Notes: generated by a model not told the origin, from the letters alone. 64,000 nucleotides of DNA from Paenibacillus sp. BK033 (GCF_004345425.1 NZ_SLVP01000002.1:690651-754650); one strand, 5' to 3'; positions 42,954 through 51,829 are shown, numbered from the stretch's first letter. Numbers and translations: made by a program.

Positions 42954-43616
42954 TTATACGAATTGAACGAGTTGCTGCATTGGGCGTCTTGTTTTGGCAC
43001 GAACCGGCTCCTTTGATCTATAGCCGAAAGCCACCATAACACTCAAACCAAATTCGTTGTTGCCGAGCAGTCCTTTTTTCTCGAGTAATTCATTCACTGC
43101 ATCTAAATCGAAACCTTCAATTGGACACGAATCGATGTTAATATGTGCAGCGGCAGTCATCATGTTACCCATAGCCAAGTAGGTTTGCTTCGATGACCAG
43201 TCTAGCAGCGCCCTTTCCGTATCGAGCTTAAGATCCCCGTAGAATTGCGCATATGCGTCCCGCATGCTGTTATACACATGAACAGGCATCTTTTTCACTT
43301 TCGTTTGCTGTTCCACGACGTATGGAGAATCGAAGGTAAGTCCCTTCCTCGCCAAGATGATCACAAAGTGACTAGCTGTAGGCAACGAACGGACAGCACC
43401 GGTAACGTGTGGGGCTAGCTCTTTTCTAAATTCCGGCGTCTGAACAACCAGGAATTTCCATGGCTCGTTACCTCCGGAGCTTGGTGAAAGCCGGCCAGCC
43501 TCTAAAATAAACTCAAAATCCTCATTCGTAATTTTTCTTGTCAAATCGAATTCTTTAGTCGCATGTCTGAAATGAAATGTAGACATTAATTCCGTTTTTT
43601 TTGCCTCGATATTCAT
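42954..43616 (-). CDS. Nitroreductase family protein
   Basis: 220 residues, FMN-dependent NAD(P)H oxidoreductase of the NfsB/MhqN type. RHATKEFD near the start and SPSSGGNEPWKFLVV (FMN contact) are family signatures; GNMMTAAAHINIDSCPIEGFD is the central segment. Such enzymes reduce quinones and nitro compounds by two electrons and are induced by electrophiles in the MhqR, YodB and HypR regulons. It follows the MFS exporter by 70 bp and probably shares module C. Confidence 0.9.
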   Translation of the reverse strand: MNIEAKKTELMSTFHFRHATKEFDLTRKITNEDFEFILEAGRLSPSSGGNEPWKFLVVQTPEFRKELAPHVTGAVRSLPTASHFVIILARKGLTFDSPYVVEQQTKVKKMPVHVYNSMRDAYAQFYGDLKLDTERALLDWSSKQTYLAMGNMMTAAAHINIDSCPIEGFDLDAVNELLEKKGLLGNNEFGLSVMVAFGYRSKEPVRAKTRRPMQQLVQFV

Positions 43617-43686
43617 TAATTAAAACATCCTCTCATTTTATGCTGTATTTTTAAGGCTACTGAAGCTTCTGCGCGATACCGGCAGA

Positions 43687-45120
43687 TTAAATATGCATTT
43701 CTTGTGAAACGGAAACCGTATGCTTACTTTTTCCTCCGCTTATTAATGCGAGGATCACTGCAATGACAGCAAATGCACCACTTACGATTAGTGCCGTTCG
43801 AAAGCCCAACAATAACGCATCGCTCGCCATTTCATGATGCGCTGACGTGGTAACGGTAGTTGCAACTGTGGCAAGAATGGATAAACCCAGGCTTCCTCCT
43901 AATTGCAAGAAAGTATTTACAATCCCTCCGGCAATACCATGTTCCTCGGGTTTTACATCCTGTACGGATCCGACTATTACCGCCGTGTAGGATGCGCCCA
44001 CCGACAAACCGAGAATGATGAAGGCCGGAAGAATAAATGTTGCATAGCCCTTAGTCATGTCCATATCACTTAACCAGAACATGCCAAGCGCGTTGATAAG
44101 CTGCGTAATAACCAGAACTTTTTTGGCACCAAATTTACGCATGAAGAACGGCGTGATTTGTGTGACTACGATAGCAGTCATTCCTAGTGGCAAGAAAGCT
44201 AAACCAACCTTTAAAGAGGAATAGCCAAGTTCATGAAAATATAAAGTCGAAAAGTAATTGAAACCACTAACGTATGAAAACATTAGAAAACCAATGAAAT
44301 TTGATGTAAGAAGCGACCTGAATTTAAAGAGGCGAAGCGGCATAAGCGGATTTTTGGCATATTTCTCGATCGCTACGAACAACAGGAGTACGAATACCCC
44401 CACAATCAGCATGATGATTTTAGATATTGGCCAGCTTCCGTTCACATCAGGCATTGAAATGCTGTAGACGAGGATAAAAATCCCCGCCAATACAGATATT
44501 AATCCCATAAAATCAATGGATTGCTTTTCAGCTTTGACAGAAGGACTTACATTAACAAATATCAATCCAACGATAAGCAGCAATGCCAATGGAACATTTA
44601 GATAAAACAACGATCTCCAGCCTGCAGAATCAGTCAGCAAACCGCCGACGATCGATCCTGCCGCCGCTCCCCCGGAACCTAATGCGCCGAATATACCAAA
44701 CGCTTTGTTACGTTGTGCTCCTGCGGGGAAATTATTACTAATGAGCGACATTGCCGCCGGAATAGACAGCGCCGCCCCTACTCCTTGTATGGCTCTGCTT
44801 GCGATTAACCAAACCGGATTCATTGACAGAGCGCCTGTCAAAGAGGCAAGCGCAAATATGCCCAGACCTACCAGCAAAACGCGTTTTCTGCCAAGTAAAT
44901 CACTGGCGCGTCCTCCAATCATCAGAAAACACGCGAAGGTAAGCACATACGAAGTGACGATCCATTGTAAGTCATTTGCTTGCATATGAAGTGCCGTTTG
45001 AATGGACGGTAACGCGACGACGACCGTAGAACTGTTCATTACTTCGATGAATTGCGCAAAACATACTATTATAAGCAAAAGCATATTCGCTTTTGAAATA
45101 CGATCACTCACTTTATTCAC
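43687..45120 (-). CDS. MFS exporter, DHA2 (EmrB/QacA-type) family
   Basis: 477 residues, 14 predicted membrane helices. GGRASDLLGRKRVLLVGLG is the loop 2-3 motif A, and GVGAALSIPAAMSLI the helix 5 motif C of drug:H+ antiporters. It likely expels an aromatic or other hydrophobic compound. It is first in a two-gene unit with the nitroreductase under regulon module C. Confidence 0.93.
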   Translation of the reverse strand: MNKVSDRISKANMLLLIIVCFAQFIEVMNSSTVVVALPSIQTALHMQANDLQWIVTSYVLTFACFLMIGGRASDLLGRKRVLLVGLGIFALASLTGALSMNPVWLIASRAIQGVGAALSIPAAMSLISNNFPAGAQRNKAFGIFGALGSGGAAAGSIVGGLLTDSAGWRSLFYLNVPLALLLIVGLIFVNVSPSVKAEKQSIDFMGLISVLAGIFILVYSISMPDVNGSWPISKIIMLIVGVFVLLLFVAIEKYAKNPLMPLRLFKFRSLLTSNFIGFLMFSYVSGFNYFSTLYFHELGYSSLKVGLAFLPLGMTAIVVTQITPFFMRKFGAKKVLVITQLINALGMFWLSDMDMTKGYATFILPAFIILGLSVGASYTAVIVGSVQDVKPEEHGIAGGIVNTFLQLGGSLGLSILATVATTVTTSAHHEMASDALLLGFRTALIVSGAFAVIAVILALISGGKSKHTVSVSQEMHI

Positions 45121-45256
45121 TCCTATTTTATCTATATTGAAATTTGTTAATAAAGACTTTCAAACATTCAATACCATCGGACTGTGATCCAATTAAGATA
45201 CTTTCGCTACATGACTAACAACCTCTCTTCTTTTGCCTTCTAGTCAAGTTTTATTG

Positions 45257-45335
45257 CCTTGGCCACAACTATAACAGGGATTCTTAACTTTCATAAGGAG
45301 GTTATTTTTTTAAATATACTTTAGAAAAATAAAGC
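45257..45335 (-). promoter_or_regulatory. Regulon promoter module, copy C (MFS exporter, nitroreductase)
   Basis: Palindrome ACTTTA-N6-TAAAGC at 45318-45335, block ACCTCCTTATG, extended -10 TGTTATAGT (45268-45273), 44-bp distance. Back-to-back with copy D: the two palindromes are 40 bp apart. The start codon is 148 bp from the -10. Confidence 0.9.
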
Positions 45336-45375
45336 TATTCTCTTCCCTTGGACCACAATCTCAAGCTTGCGAGCG

Positions 45376-45454
45376 ACTTTATTCAAATAAAGCATGTTTA
45401 CAAAAATAGCCTTCTTATGGTGGAAAATAAGACCTGCTATAGTAGACCTCGAGG
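45376..45454 (+). promoter_or_regulatory. Regulon promoter module, copy D (SnoaL-like lipoprotein)
   Basis: Palindrome ACTTTA-N6-TAAAGC at 45376-45393, GCCTTCTTATG block, extended -10 TGCTATAGT (hexamer 45438-45443) and CCTCGAGG at 45447-45454. Distance 44 bp. It reads away from copy C towards the gene at 45664, leaving a long leader of about 215 bases. Confidence 0.9.
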
Positions 45455-45663
45455 AAAACCGGAGGAAAACCGAATCCTTAATAAATTGGTGAGAAGAGGT
45501 TGTCTGCAATGTTGGTACAGAGTTTCAATCCATAGCTAACTTTAAAATGAATGAAAAAGAATTCGTTTGAAGAAAATACGTCTGATTAGGAAAACAAAAC
45601 TGCCCTCGGGACTCCGAGGATCATGGCGAAGTTATTACCAATACACACAAAGGTAGTGATCAT

Positions 45664-46332
45664 ATGTTGAAAATGAACAAATCCTATTTACCCGTCATTC
45701 TAATACTGGGCACGATCATGCTAACTGCTGTACTATCAGGCTGCGCGAATCAAAAAGGCGTGGAAAAGCAAAGTACTCAATCAGAACAAGTTATAAAGGC
45801 GCAACAACAAACGGCAAATGTCAATGTACAGGCACAATTAGCTAAATTAGCCGAGCTTGATAGCAAATATCAACGATTGCAAGATATGGAACAAATTAAG
45901 CAATTAAAGGCCCGCTACTTCCGCTTTATTGATGAGAAAAAATGGAAGGAATTTGGAGAGTTATTTACGGCTGATGCAAAAATCATTTCAGATGGCGTGG
46001 ATTATTCAAAGGGCGGCGGAACGGCTTACGGCAAAATGATCGGAGATCTAGTGGGTAAAGCGCCGACGGTTCATCACGGGTATATGCCTGAAATAGAGAT
46101 CATCGATAAAAATCATGCTAAGGGTATTTGGGCAATGGAGGATTTATTAACCTTTCCCGATAAGAAAGGAGCATACCCAGGGCATCATGGGTACGGCCAA
46201 TACAGAGAAACCTATAGAAAAGAAAATGGTGTCTGGAAAATCAGCAGTACGGAACTTAAGCGATTCCGTGTGGATCCTCTTAAGAACTGGAACCCGAATA
46301 CAGATCCTGTAACAGGCAAACCTACAAAATAA
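45664..46332 (+). CDS. SnoaL-like (NTF2 fold) lipoprotein
   Basis: 222 residues. Lipobox LSGC puts the lipidated Cys near residue 27; a Gln-rich linker is followed by a SnoaL_4-type domain (about 65-210) with ARYFRFIDEKKWKEFGELF and TAYGKMIGDLVGKAPTVHH. SnoaL folds act as cyclases, hydratases or ligand binders; no catalytic claim is possible. It is the exported paralogue of the next gene, sharing more than half of the domain residues, and each copy has its own regulon module. Confidence 0.88.
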   Translation: MLKMNKSYLPVILILGTIMLTAVLSGCANQKGVEKQSTQSEQVIKAQQQTANVNVQAQLAKLAELDSKYQRLQDMEQIKQLKARYFRFIDEKKWKEFGELFTADAKIISDGVDYSKGGGTAYGKMIGDLVGKAPTVHHGYMPEIEIIDKNHAKGIWAMEDLLTFPDKKGAYPGHHGYGQYRETYRKENGVWKISSTELKRFRVDPLKNWNPNTDPVTGKPTK

Positions 46333-46344
46333 AATCTAATATCC

Positions 46345-46403
46345 ATTACCAATCGAAACTCCTTCAAACACTCGAGAAGAGCGTCTGCTGGGGTTTCTTT
46401 TTA
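46345..46403 (+). terminator. Weak terminator after the SnoaL-like lipoprotein
   Basis: GAAAC-CC and GG-GTTTC arms enclose a CTCGAG-containing loop and are followed by TTTTTATT. The stem is imperfect. Confidence 0.45.
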
Positions 46404-46422
46404 TTCATGATGCCTATGCACC

Positions 46423-46501
46423 ACTTTATCTTTGTAAAGCATGTTTAAAAAAACTGCCTTCTTACGACAGCAATGGATACCTGTTATAGTTGATCTCGAG
46501 G
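46423..46501 (+). promoter_or_regulatory. Regulon promoter module, copy E (SnoaL-like protein 2)
   Basis: Palindrome ACTTTA-N6-TAAAGC at 46423-46440, GCCTTCTTACG block, extended -10 TGTTATAGT (46485-46490), then ATCTCGAGG. Distance 44 bp. The start codon at 46673 is 183 bp further. Confidence 0.9.
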
Positions 46502-46672
46502 CAATTGAATCTCAATTACCATCCTAAATGAGAGGTTGTTCCAATATGCGGTACAAAATAACATTCACTTTCTTGTAGTCGATTTTGACCCATTAACGAC
46601 TCGTTTCGGAGTATCGTCACGAAAAGATGTAGATACCACAAATATAAATTAATCGATTAAGGACGTGATCAT

Positions 46673-47185
46673 ATGTCAGTAAATACAGATCAACAGCTAT
46701 TAGATAAAATTACGGAACTTGAAGAGAAGTATCAGCGCCTAGAAGATATCGAGCAAATCAAACAGTTAAGAGCTCGTTATTTCCGGTTTGTTGATGAAAA
46801 AAAATGGACGGAGTTTGGGGAGCTATTTACGTCGGATGCTAAAATCATTGCCCAAGGGCAGGACTTCTCTGACATGGGCGGTATGGCTTACGGAAAAATG
46901 ATTGGGGACCTTGTGGGCCGTGCACCTACGGTTCACCATGGGCATATGCCGGAAATCGAGATAATCGATAAGGATAACGCAAAGGGTATTTGGTCCATGG
47001 AGGATTTATTGACTTTCCCTGATGCGGAAAATGCATATCCCGGACATAATGGATATGGACAATATCGCGAAACCTATCGTCGTGTAGATGGTGTATGGAA
47101 AATAAGCAGCACAGTACTAACCCGTTTCCGCATGGATCCTCTGAACAATTGGAATCCTAACACGGACCCTGTAACAGGCAAGTAA
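46673..47185 (+). CDS. SnoaL-like (NTF2 fold) cytosolic protein
   Basis: 170 residues with no signal peptide. ARYFRFVDEKKWTEFGELF and GKMIGDLVGRAPTVHHGHMP are nearly the same as in the lipoprotein paralogue at 45664, and both end in NWNPNTDPVTGK. The pair, including promoter modules D and E, appears to come from one duplication in which one copy gained (or lost) an export signal. AAGGACG precedes the ATG. Confidence 0.88.
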   Translation: MSVNTDQQLLDKITELEEKYQRLEDIEQIKQLRARYFRFVDEKKWTEFGELFTSDAKIIAQGQDFSDMGGMAYGKMIGDLVGRAPTVHHGHMPEIEIIDKDNAKGIWSMEDLLTFPDAENAYPGHNGYGQYRETYRRVDGVWKISSTVLTRFRMDPLNNWNPNTDPVTGK

Positions 47186-47245
47186 TTAAAACGTAAGGGC
47201 TGACTGTAGGAACGGCCTGCATACTAAATAAAAAGGTGATTCTTC

Positions 47246-47291
47246 ACAAAAATAGCGTTGCAGAGGGCTATCCCTGCACCGCTATTTTTGT
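47246..47291 (+). terminator. Terminator of SnoaL-like protein 2
   Basis: ACAAAAATAGCG and CGCTATTTTTGT form a 12-bp outer stem, with an inner GCAGAGGG/CCCTGC stem. Confidence 0.85.
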
Positions 47292-47325
47292 TTTTCCTTG
47301 CTGCAGGAACCGGCACAATCCCCGG

Positions 47326-47535
47326 CTATTCCTTATTTGGCCAAATCTCACTCTCGGGCTTATGCATTCTCCGAATTTGCAACATATGTCCATCATCTTC
47401 GCTCATTCATTGCTCCCCAGCTTGTCGTTTGAGGCGAAGATACTCCATTCTGTCCTTTATATCCTTCCATCCAAGAAATGTATTATCGAGCGGAACGCTT
47501 GGATTTACGTCATTTTCGTCAGTCTTACTTCGCAA
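47326..47535 (-). pseudogene. Short reading frame interrupted by TGA, downstream of the cupin
   Basis: A frame opening with TTG at 47535, overlapping the cupin stop, runs 42 codons with protein-like sequence (DNTFLGWKDIKDRMEYLRLK), meets TGA at 47407-47409, and continues in the same frame from an ATG for 26 more codons (MSEDDGHMLQIRRMHKPE). Either two tiny coupled genes or one gene of about 70 residues with a nonsense mutation. No family recognised. Confidence 0.4.
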
Positions 47536-47971
47536 CCATCGGAGGACCGATAATCACTGTGTCATTATCTGCCGCGATTTGAACAATTTCCTCGAGAGAA
47601 TGACGCCCAATCTCAGGGAAAAAATCGTCGATGCCGCCAGGTGTGAAAATGAACAAGATCCGCCCCAAGTCAGGACCTGCGTTGACCCATGCATGAGGTG
47701 TACCGCGGGGAACTAGGACGCTTGTTCCGGGAGTCGCATCAAACTCCTTATCGCCAACTTGGAAACGGAATGTTCCTTCCAAGATTTCGAACGTTTCTTC
47801 TCGTTCGTTATGGATATGTTTTGGCGGGCCCATCCGAGATGGTACACGCGCTTCCACTACAGATATTGCTCCGCCAACTTGATTGCTGTGAAGACGCACA
47901 GCCATTTGCTCACCTGGCATTGTATCGAACCATACGAGATCCTCTGCGAAATTTACGACTGGTTTACTCAT
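47525..47971 (-). CDS. Cupin-domain protein
   Basis: 148 residues, a single beta-barrel. PPKHIHNEREETFEILEGTF carries the motif-1 His-x-His and Glu ligands, and PRGTPHAWVN holds the motif-2 His, so metal binding is likely. Resembles quercetin-dioxygenase-like and YxaG-type cupins, but too short to be sure of catalysis. It has its own regulon module (copy F) 86 bp upstream, like the acireductone-dioxygenase-like cupin. Confidence 0.88.
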   Translation of the reverse strand: MSKPVVNFAEDLVWFDTMPGEQMAVRLHSNQVGGAISVVEARVPSRMGPPKHIHNEREETFEILEGTFRFQVGDKEFDATPGTSVLVPRGTPHAWVNAGPDLGRILFIFTPGGIDDFFPEIGRHSLEEIVQIAADNDTVIIGPPMVAK

Positions 47972-48046
47972 GTTGTCATTCTCCTTTAATCACTTGGATT
48001 CATTTTTCAAACTACTTTTATGGATCCGATCCTTATCAATCGATTG

Positions 48047-48124
48047 CCATGGAGTCACTATATCAGATATGAATTACCTTCATAAGAAGGCACTTTTTTT
48101 AAATATGCTTTATAAATATAAAGC
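48047..48124 (-). promoter_or_regulatory. Regulon promoter module, copy F (cupin)
   Basis: Palindrome GCTTTA-N6-TAAAGC at 48107-48124, GCCTTCTTATG block, extended -10 TGATATAGT (48057-48062), and CCATGG in the downstream position. Distance 44 bp. Confidence 0.88.
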
Positions 48125-48412
48125 TTCGCGGAGAGGCTAATGTTTTCGAAACGTTTAACATTTTGTAAACGTAAATCTGATCAGCAACCTAGTCCCGTGA
48201 CCACGTTCACTTCCTACTCTAAGGCTGTTAAGCAGATCACCGTATTATCTTGCTTAGCCTTGATTATTGTGCATAGCTCATAACCGTGTCCGTGGAAGCG
48301 GCGTCAAAACTTCTGAATCTCGATAACTGGAAATAAGGCCATGAGAAATAATCTCTCGGCCTTCTGATCGACTGTGACAACTACCATTTGCTTGTTTCTA
48401 AAAGATCCCGCA

Positions 48413-49840
48413 TTACTTTCTAGCCGGTATCTGGCAATACCATTGGCGGTCGTTATTGTTGATATATCCTTTGAATTCGTACACAGGCTGGTAATACCCT
48501 TTCGTATCGTAGACATAGGTCAGAGCATATTCATTCACGACAAGCTTATCACCTTTTTGAAATGGCGAGTACATATAGAAATTACCTGCTTGAATTTGTT
48601 CAAACGCCTGTTTAGAGGAGATAAGCTCCAGCTTGCGGTCAAACTTGTTCCATATTGTTTGATTGAAGAGATCGCTCAGGGTCCCATCCTTAGCAAACTG
48701 CACCATGATTATACTGGAAACAAAATCATTATCCTGATGGGCCAGATCCTCAGGTTCTTTTGCATCCCATCGCAAAATATTGTTGTCCTGTATGCTGAAT
48801 ACAGCATTGTCAGGCAACAGGCCGCTTTGCGAAAGCCATTGCTCCATCTCTGCCCTCAATGTGGCTGCCTGGTGATCCGAGAGACTTCCCCCCGCATCCC
48901 CAGCGCTGAAGTGCCAGCTTCCATCCTTATATTGATAATACAAGTCGGCTTCATGACCATCCGGTGCCGCACCCATAAAAATGCGATTGTCATCGCCTTC
49001 CCGGCGAATGATATCGGAAAAATTCACTGCGTACTTCCGGGATAGCTGATCAGCAATATCTCTGCCTCGTTGCATATCCTTTGCATAGATATTTCGGTAA
49101 ATCGAAGCCCTATCAGCGTCCTCGTGCAAGAGTAGTTTATTTTCAACCGTCACCTCATCCATATCCTGCTTCATTGCAGGAAGGATAGGCATATTCCCAA
49201 ACTCCTTCGCTTGGTACGTAATCATTGCACTGCCAATCAACGCACCGAACAACGCTGGAATCATTACACCCCGTAGAACAAATTGGATCGCAAAGCGTTT
49301 TTGCCGAGCACACACCAGGATCGCCATAACGAAGAAGTATCCTGCCAGACCTCCGATCAAGTTATGAAAAATATCGTCCAGCTCAAAAATCCCTTTCCCT
49401 GTTACGAGCTGAATGATTTCTATAAAGCCCGTCGTTAACAATGTAACAAGGAAGGTTAGCCAAAAGGTTTCTGCTCTGCGCATGAGCAGTGGCAACAGAA
49501 AGCCCAATGGAACGAACATTAGCATGTTAAATAGGATCAACTGCAGCTCACTGAAGGACCATTTATTCCATGCATTCACATAACCGCTGAATAAATGGAG
49601 ATTGATATCACCCGTAAAGTTTGCAACCCTGCTGATTGTAGTTAGTCCTAGTACAACTAAAAACCAGGCAACAAGCAGACTGAGCACAACCCATTGTTTT
49701 TTGGACATGTTTCTTTTTCCGCGAAAAATTTTTTTATATATAAGATAGCCGCCGCCCAGCAGCGTAATGACGCCAAGGCATCCGACCAGTGCGGCGAGCG
49801 CCCATTTGATCAGTGCAGTAGAAACAGTAATTAAATCCAT
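48413..49840 (-). CDS. VanZ-family membrane protein with large C-terminal extracytoplasmic domain
   Basis: 475 residues from ATG 49840 (AGAAGG upstream; the open frame reaches 49885). Six or so membrane segments in the first 220 residues include the VanZ core, with NMLMFVPLGFLLPLL and GFIEIIQLVTGKGIFELDD (conserved Glu and Asp). The C-terminal 250 residues form a soluble domain with no motif that I know. VanZ gives low-level teicoplanin resistance by an unknown route. It follows the Dabb gene by 84 bp and may belong to the same transcript. Confidence 0.85.
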   Translation of the reverse strand: MDLITVSTALIKWALAALVGCLGVITLLGGGYLIYKKIFRGKRNMSKKQWVVLSLLVAWFLVVLGLTTISRVANFTGDINLHLFSGYVNAWNKWSFSELQLILFNMLMFVPLGFLLPLLMRRAETFWLTFLVTLLTTGFIEIIQLVTGKGIFELDDIFHNLIGGLAGYFFVMAILVCARQKRFAIQFVLRGVMIPALFGALIGSAMITYQAKEFGNMPILPAMKQDMDEVTVENKLLLHEDADRASIYRNIYAKDMQRGRDIADQLSRKYAVNFSDIIRREGDDNRIFMGAAPDGHEADLYYQYKDGSWHFSAGDAGGSLSDHQAATLRAEMEQWLSQSGLLPDNAVFSIQDNNILRWDAKEPEDLAHQDNDFVSSIIMVQFAKDGTLSDLFNQTIWNKFDRKLELISSKQAFEQIQAGNFYMYSPFQKGDKLVVNEYALTYVYDTKGYYQPVYEFKGYINNNDRQWYCQIPARK

Positions 49841-49924
49841 ATATCCATCCTTCTCCCCAGCCTTTTTCGCTTGCATCCAATCCATGTCATAACTGAAAAC
49901 TATAAGTGGTGAGAGTGACTATCG

Positions 49925-50239
49925 TCATGAAGTTTCTGTACCTATCTCGTAATCGATAACCATACCCTGTGCGGCTTCCTTTTTCCAACGACGATCCTCG
50001 AAATCATCATGCAGCGGATGCGCCACATACGTTTGATAATCCTCTTCGCTGTCGAAAACCATAGAAATACCGTAATCCAAAAGGTTATTTGGTTTTAGCC
50101 GAAACGCGCGGAACTGCTTTACGACCGGTATCTTTGTCAATTGGCTCTCCGCATCGCGCATGAAGGCTTTAGCCTCCTCCGAACCCGTTGCATGCTTCAG
50201 ACTAAAAATGACCATATGATGAATGCTTTTATGTCCCAC
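49925..50239 (-). CDS. Dabb (stress-responsive alpha/beta barrel) protein
   Basis: 104 residues from GTG 50239, which has AAGGAGG 7 bases upstream; the ATG at 50263 lies before that site. HHMVIFSLKHATG at the start and LDYGISMVFDSEEDYQTYVAHPLHDDF are typical of the Dabb family, dimeric ferredoxin-like barrels linked to stress and to polyketide or aromatic chemistry. It is 57 bp downstream of the FrnE-like gene and so probably under module G. Confidence 0.88.
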   Translation of the reverse strand: MGHKSIHHMVIFSLKHATGSEEAKAFMRDAESQLTKIPVVKQFRAFRLKPNNLLDYGISMVFDSEEDYQTYVAHPLHDDFEDRRWKKEAAQGMVIDYEIGTETS

Positions 50240-50296
50240 TTTCACTCCTCCTTCCTGACTCATTTTTTTCAGCTCAGCACCTGGACAAAATGGCCA

Positions 50297-50983
50297 TTAA
50301 CAAATGCCGCCATCGCAAATGTCCGAATCTAATTGATTTTGGGAAGCTTTAGCTTCTTTCCAAGCAGAATCAAGCACTTGAGTCATTGTGCTGGCGGGTT
50401 GGGCGCCGGAGATGGCATGCCTGCCATCTATCAGGAAGTACGGAACGCCTTGAATGCCTAATCTGGCGGCCAGCAGCTGATCATTTCGAACAGCTTCCCC
50501 ATTTTGCGTGCCATCGAGCATCGCTGATGCTTGCTGGCGATCCAGCCCAACTTGTTCGGCCAGCGACACAAGCGATTCGTGTTGTCCGATGGGCAGAGAT
50601 TCCGTGAAATAAGCTTTATATAACAATTCGAGCAATTCTTGTTCCTTGCCGAATTCTCTTGCGAAATAAAGCAGACGGTGTGCGTCATGTGTATTCGCGT
50701 TTTTCACGGTATTGTAATTAAAAATCAAGCCTTCTTGTTTTGCCCGTTCCGTGACGGATCGGCTTTGCTTAGCCAAGGTTTCCGCCGAAATGCCGTACTT
50801 TGCGGCTGTATATTCGAAGTAATTTTTATCGGTTTGCAATGGAGAAGTAGGGTCCAGTTCAAAACTGCGATGAATGACCTCGACTTGATCGCGGTGTGCG
50901 AACTCCTGCAATGCCGCTTCGAAACGGCGCTTGCCGATGTAACAGAAAGGACACATAATATCCGACCATATTTCCACTTTCAT
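50297..50983 (-). CDS. DsbA-family oxidoreductase, FrnE-like
   Basis: 228 residues, thioredoxin fold with helical insertion. The redox motif CPFC is at residues 11-14, and GVPYFLIDG holds the cis-Pro loop. There is no signal peptide, so it works in the cytoplasm, like FrnE of Deinococcus and Streptomyces and like 2-hydroxychromene-2-carboxylate isomerase relatives. A thiol-disulfide protein fits a thiol-stress regulon. Module G lies about 200 bp upstream. Confidence 0.9.
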   Translation of the reverse strand: MKVEIWSDIMCPFCYIGKRRFEAALQEFAHRDQVEVIHRSFELDPTSPLQTDKNYFEYTAAKYGISAETLAKQSRSVTERAKQEGLIFNYNTVKNANTHDAHRLLYFAREFGKEQELLELLYKAYFTESLPIGQHESLVSLAEQVGLDRQQASAMLDGTQNGEAVRNDQLLAARLGIQGVPYFLIDGRHAISGAQPASTMTQVLDSAWKEAKASQNQLDSDICDGGIC

Positions 50984-51172
50984 AATTCCACTCCTTTATG
51001 CTGCGCTGTTATAAGAACCCTTACTGAAGTAATCCAGCTATGATTTGAAAATTGCGAAGCCGATCTTCTTGACGGTACATTTGAGTTGTTATAATGATCT
51101 CATCAGCGGAAGTGGACTTTGCTCATGTGACTGTCGTAGATTTAATTTACGTTAAAGCATTTATTTCGATCG

Positions 51173-51248
51173 CCTAGGTAAATATATCAGTTCTTCACAT
51201 TATTCATAAGAAGGCATTTTTTTTATATATGCTTTATAAAAGTAAAGC
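51173..51248 (-). promoter_or_regulatory. Regulon promoter module, copy G (FrnE-like, Dabb)
   Basis: Palindrome GCTTTA-N6-TAAAGC at 51231-51248, GCCTTCTTATG block, extended -10 TGATATATT (51181-51186), and CCTAGG downstream. Distance 44 bp. The palindrome also lies upstream of the divergent monooxygenase gene at 51475. Confidence 0.85.
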
Positions 51249-51474
51249 TATGTTTTTGTCTATCATGATGTGTAGCGGTGACGATATTTCGATAAATTGC
51301 TTTCGCTTTTAGGTTTTCAACTCAGCATAACAACATAAGAAACTGACAAAATAATAGATATAAAAGCAGCAGCTCCTTTTTTAAAAGTAATCTAACATAC
51401 AGACCTCTCCGAAAGTACGATGTATAATTCCTGATGTGCTACCAATAAAAATAACGGAAAAGAGGTTTTTAAAT

Positions 51475-51822
51475 ATGAATCAATCGAACCAGACTGTAAT
51501 TATTGCACGTTTTCAATTGAAGCCAGATTCGGACAAGCAGGCTTTTTTTGATAATCTAAAGCCCTTGTTTGACACAATGTCAAAAGAGCCGACATTTGTA
51601 AACGGAATCGTTCATGAGAATGTCGATAATCCTGATGAGATTATTTTCTATGAAATTTGGAACTGTTCTAAAGAGACTTGGCTGGCAGAAGAAGAGTCCA
51701 AAGCTTACCGTCAAGGTCCCTACACCAGAGCTGCAGAGTTTTTACTGGGAAGAGAGCTTAGTTTCTATACACCGATAGGTGAATGGGGAACTACGATTAC
51801 AGCAGGCAACCATTATTCTTAA
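51475..51822 (+). CDS. Antibiotic-biosynthesis-monooxygenase (ABM) superfamily protein
   Basis: 115 residues from ATG 51475 (AGAGGT upstream). Ferredoxin-like fold with TVIIARFQLKPDSDKQAFFD, then VNGIVHENVDNPDEIIFYEIW, typical of YgiN/ABM quinol monooxygenases. YgiN-type enzymes interconvert quinols and quinones, which suits the neighbouring genes. It is divergent from module G but has no module of its own in this direction. Confidence 0.85.
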   Translation: MNQSNQTVIIARFQLKPDSDKQAFFDNLKPLFDTMSKEPTFVNGIVHENVDNPDEIIFYEIWNCSKETWLAEEESKAYRQGPYTRAAEFLLGRELSFYTPIGEWGTTITAGNHYS

Positions 51823-51829
51823 ATTGAAC

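Noticed and set aside
45664..51822. Polyketide biosynthesis cluster (SnoaL, cupin, ABM, Dabb and FrnE families all occur in such clusters)
   Set aside because: No polyketide synthase, acyl carrier or tailoring oxygenase set is present here; the shared promoter module and nitroreductase fit a stress regulon better.
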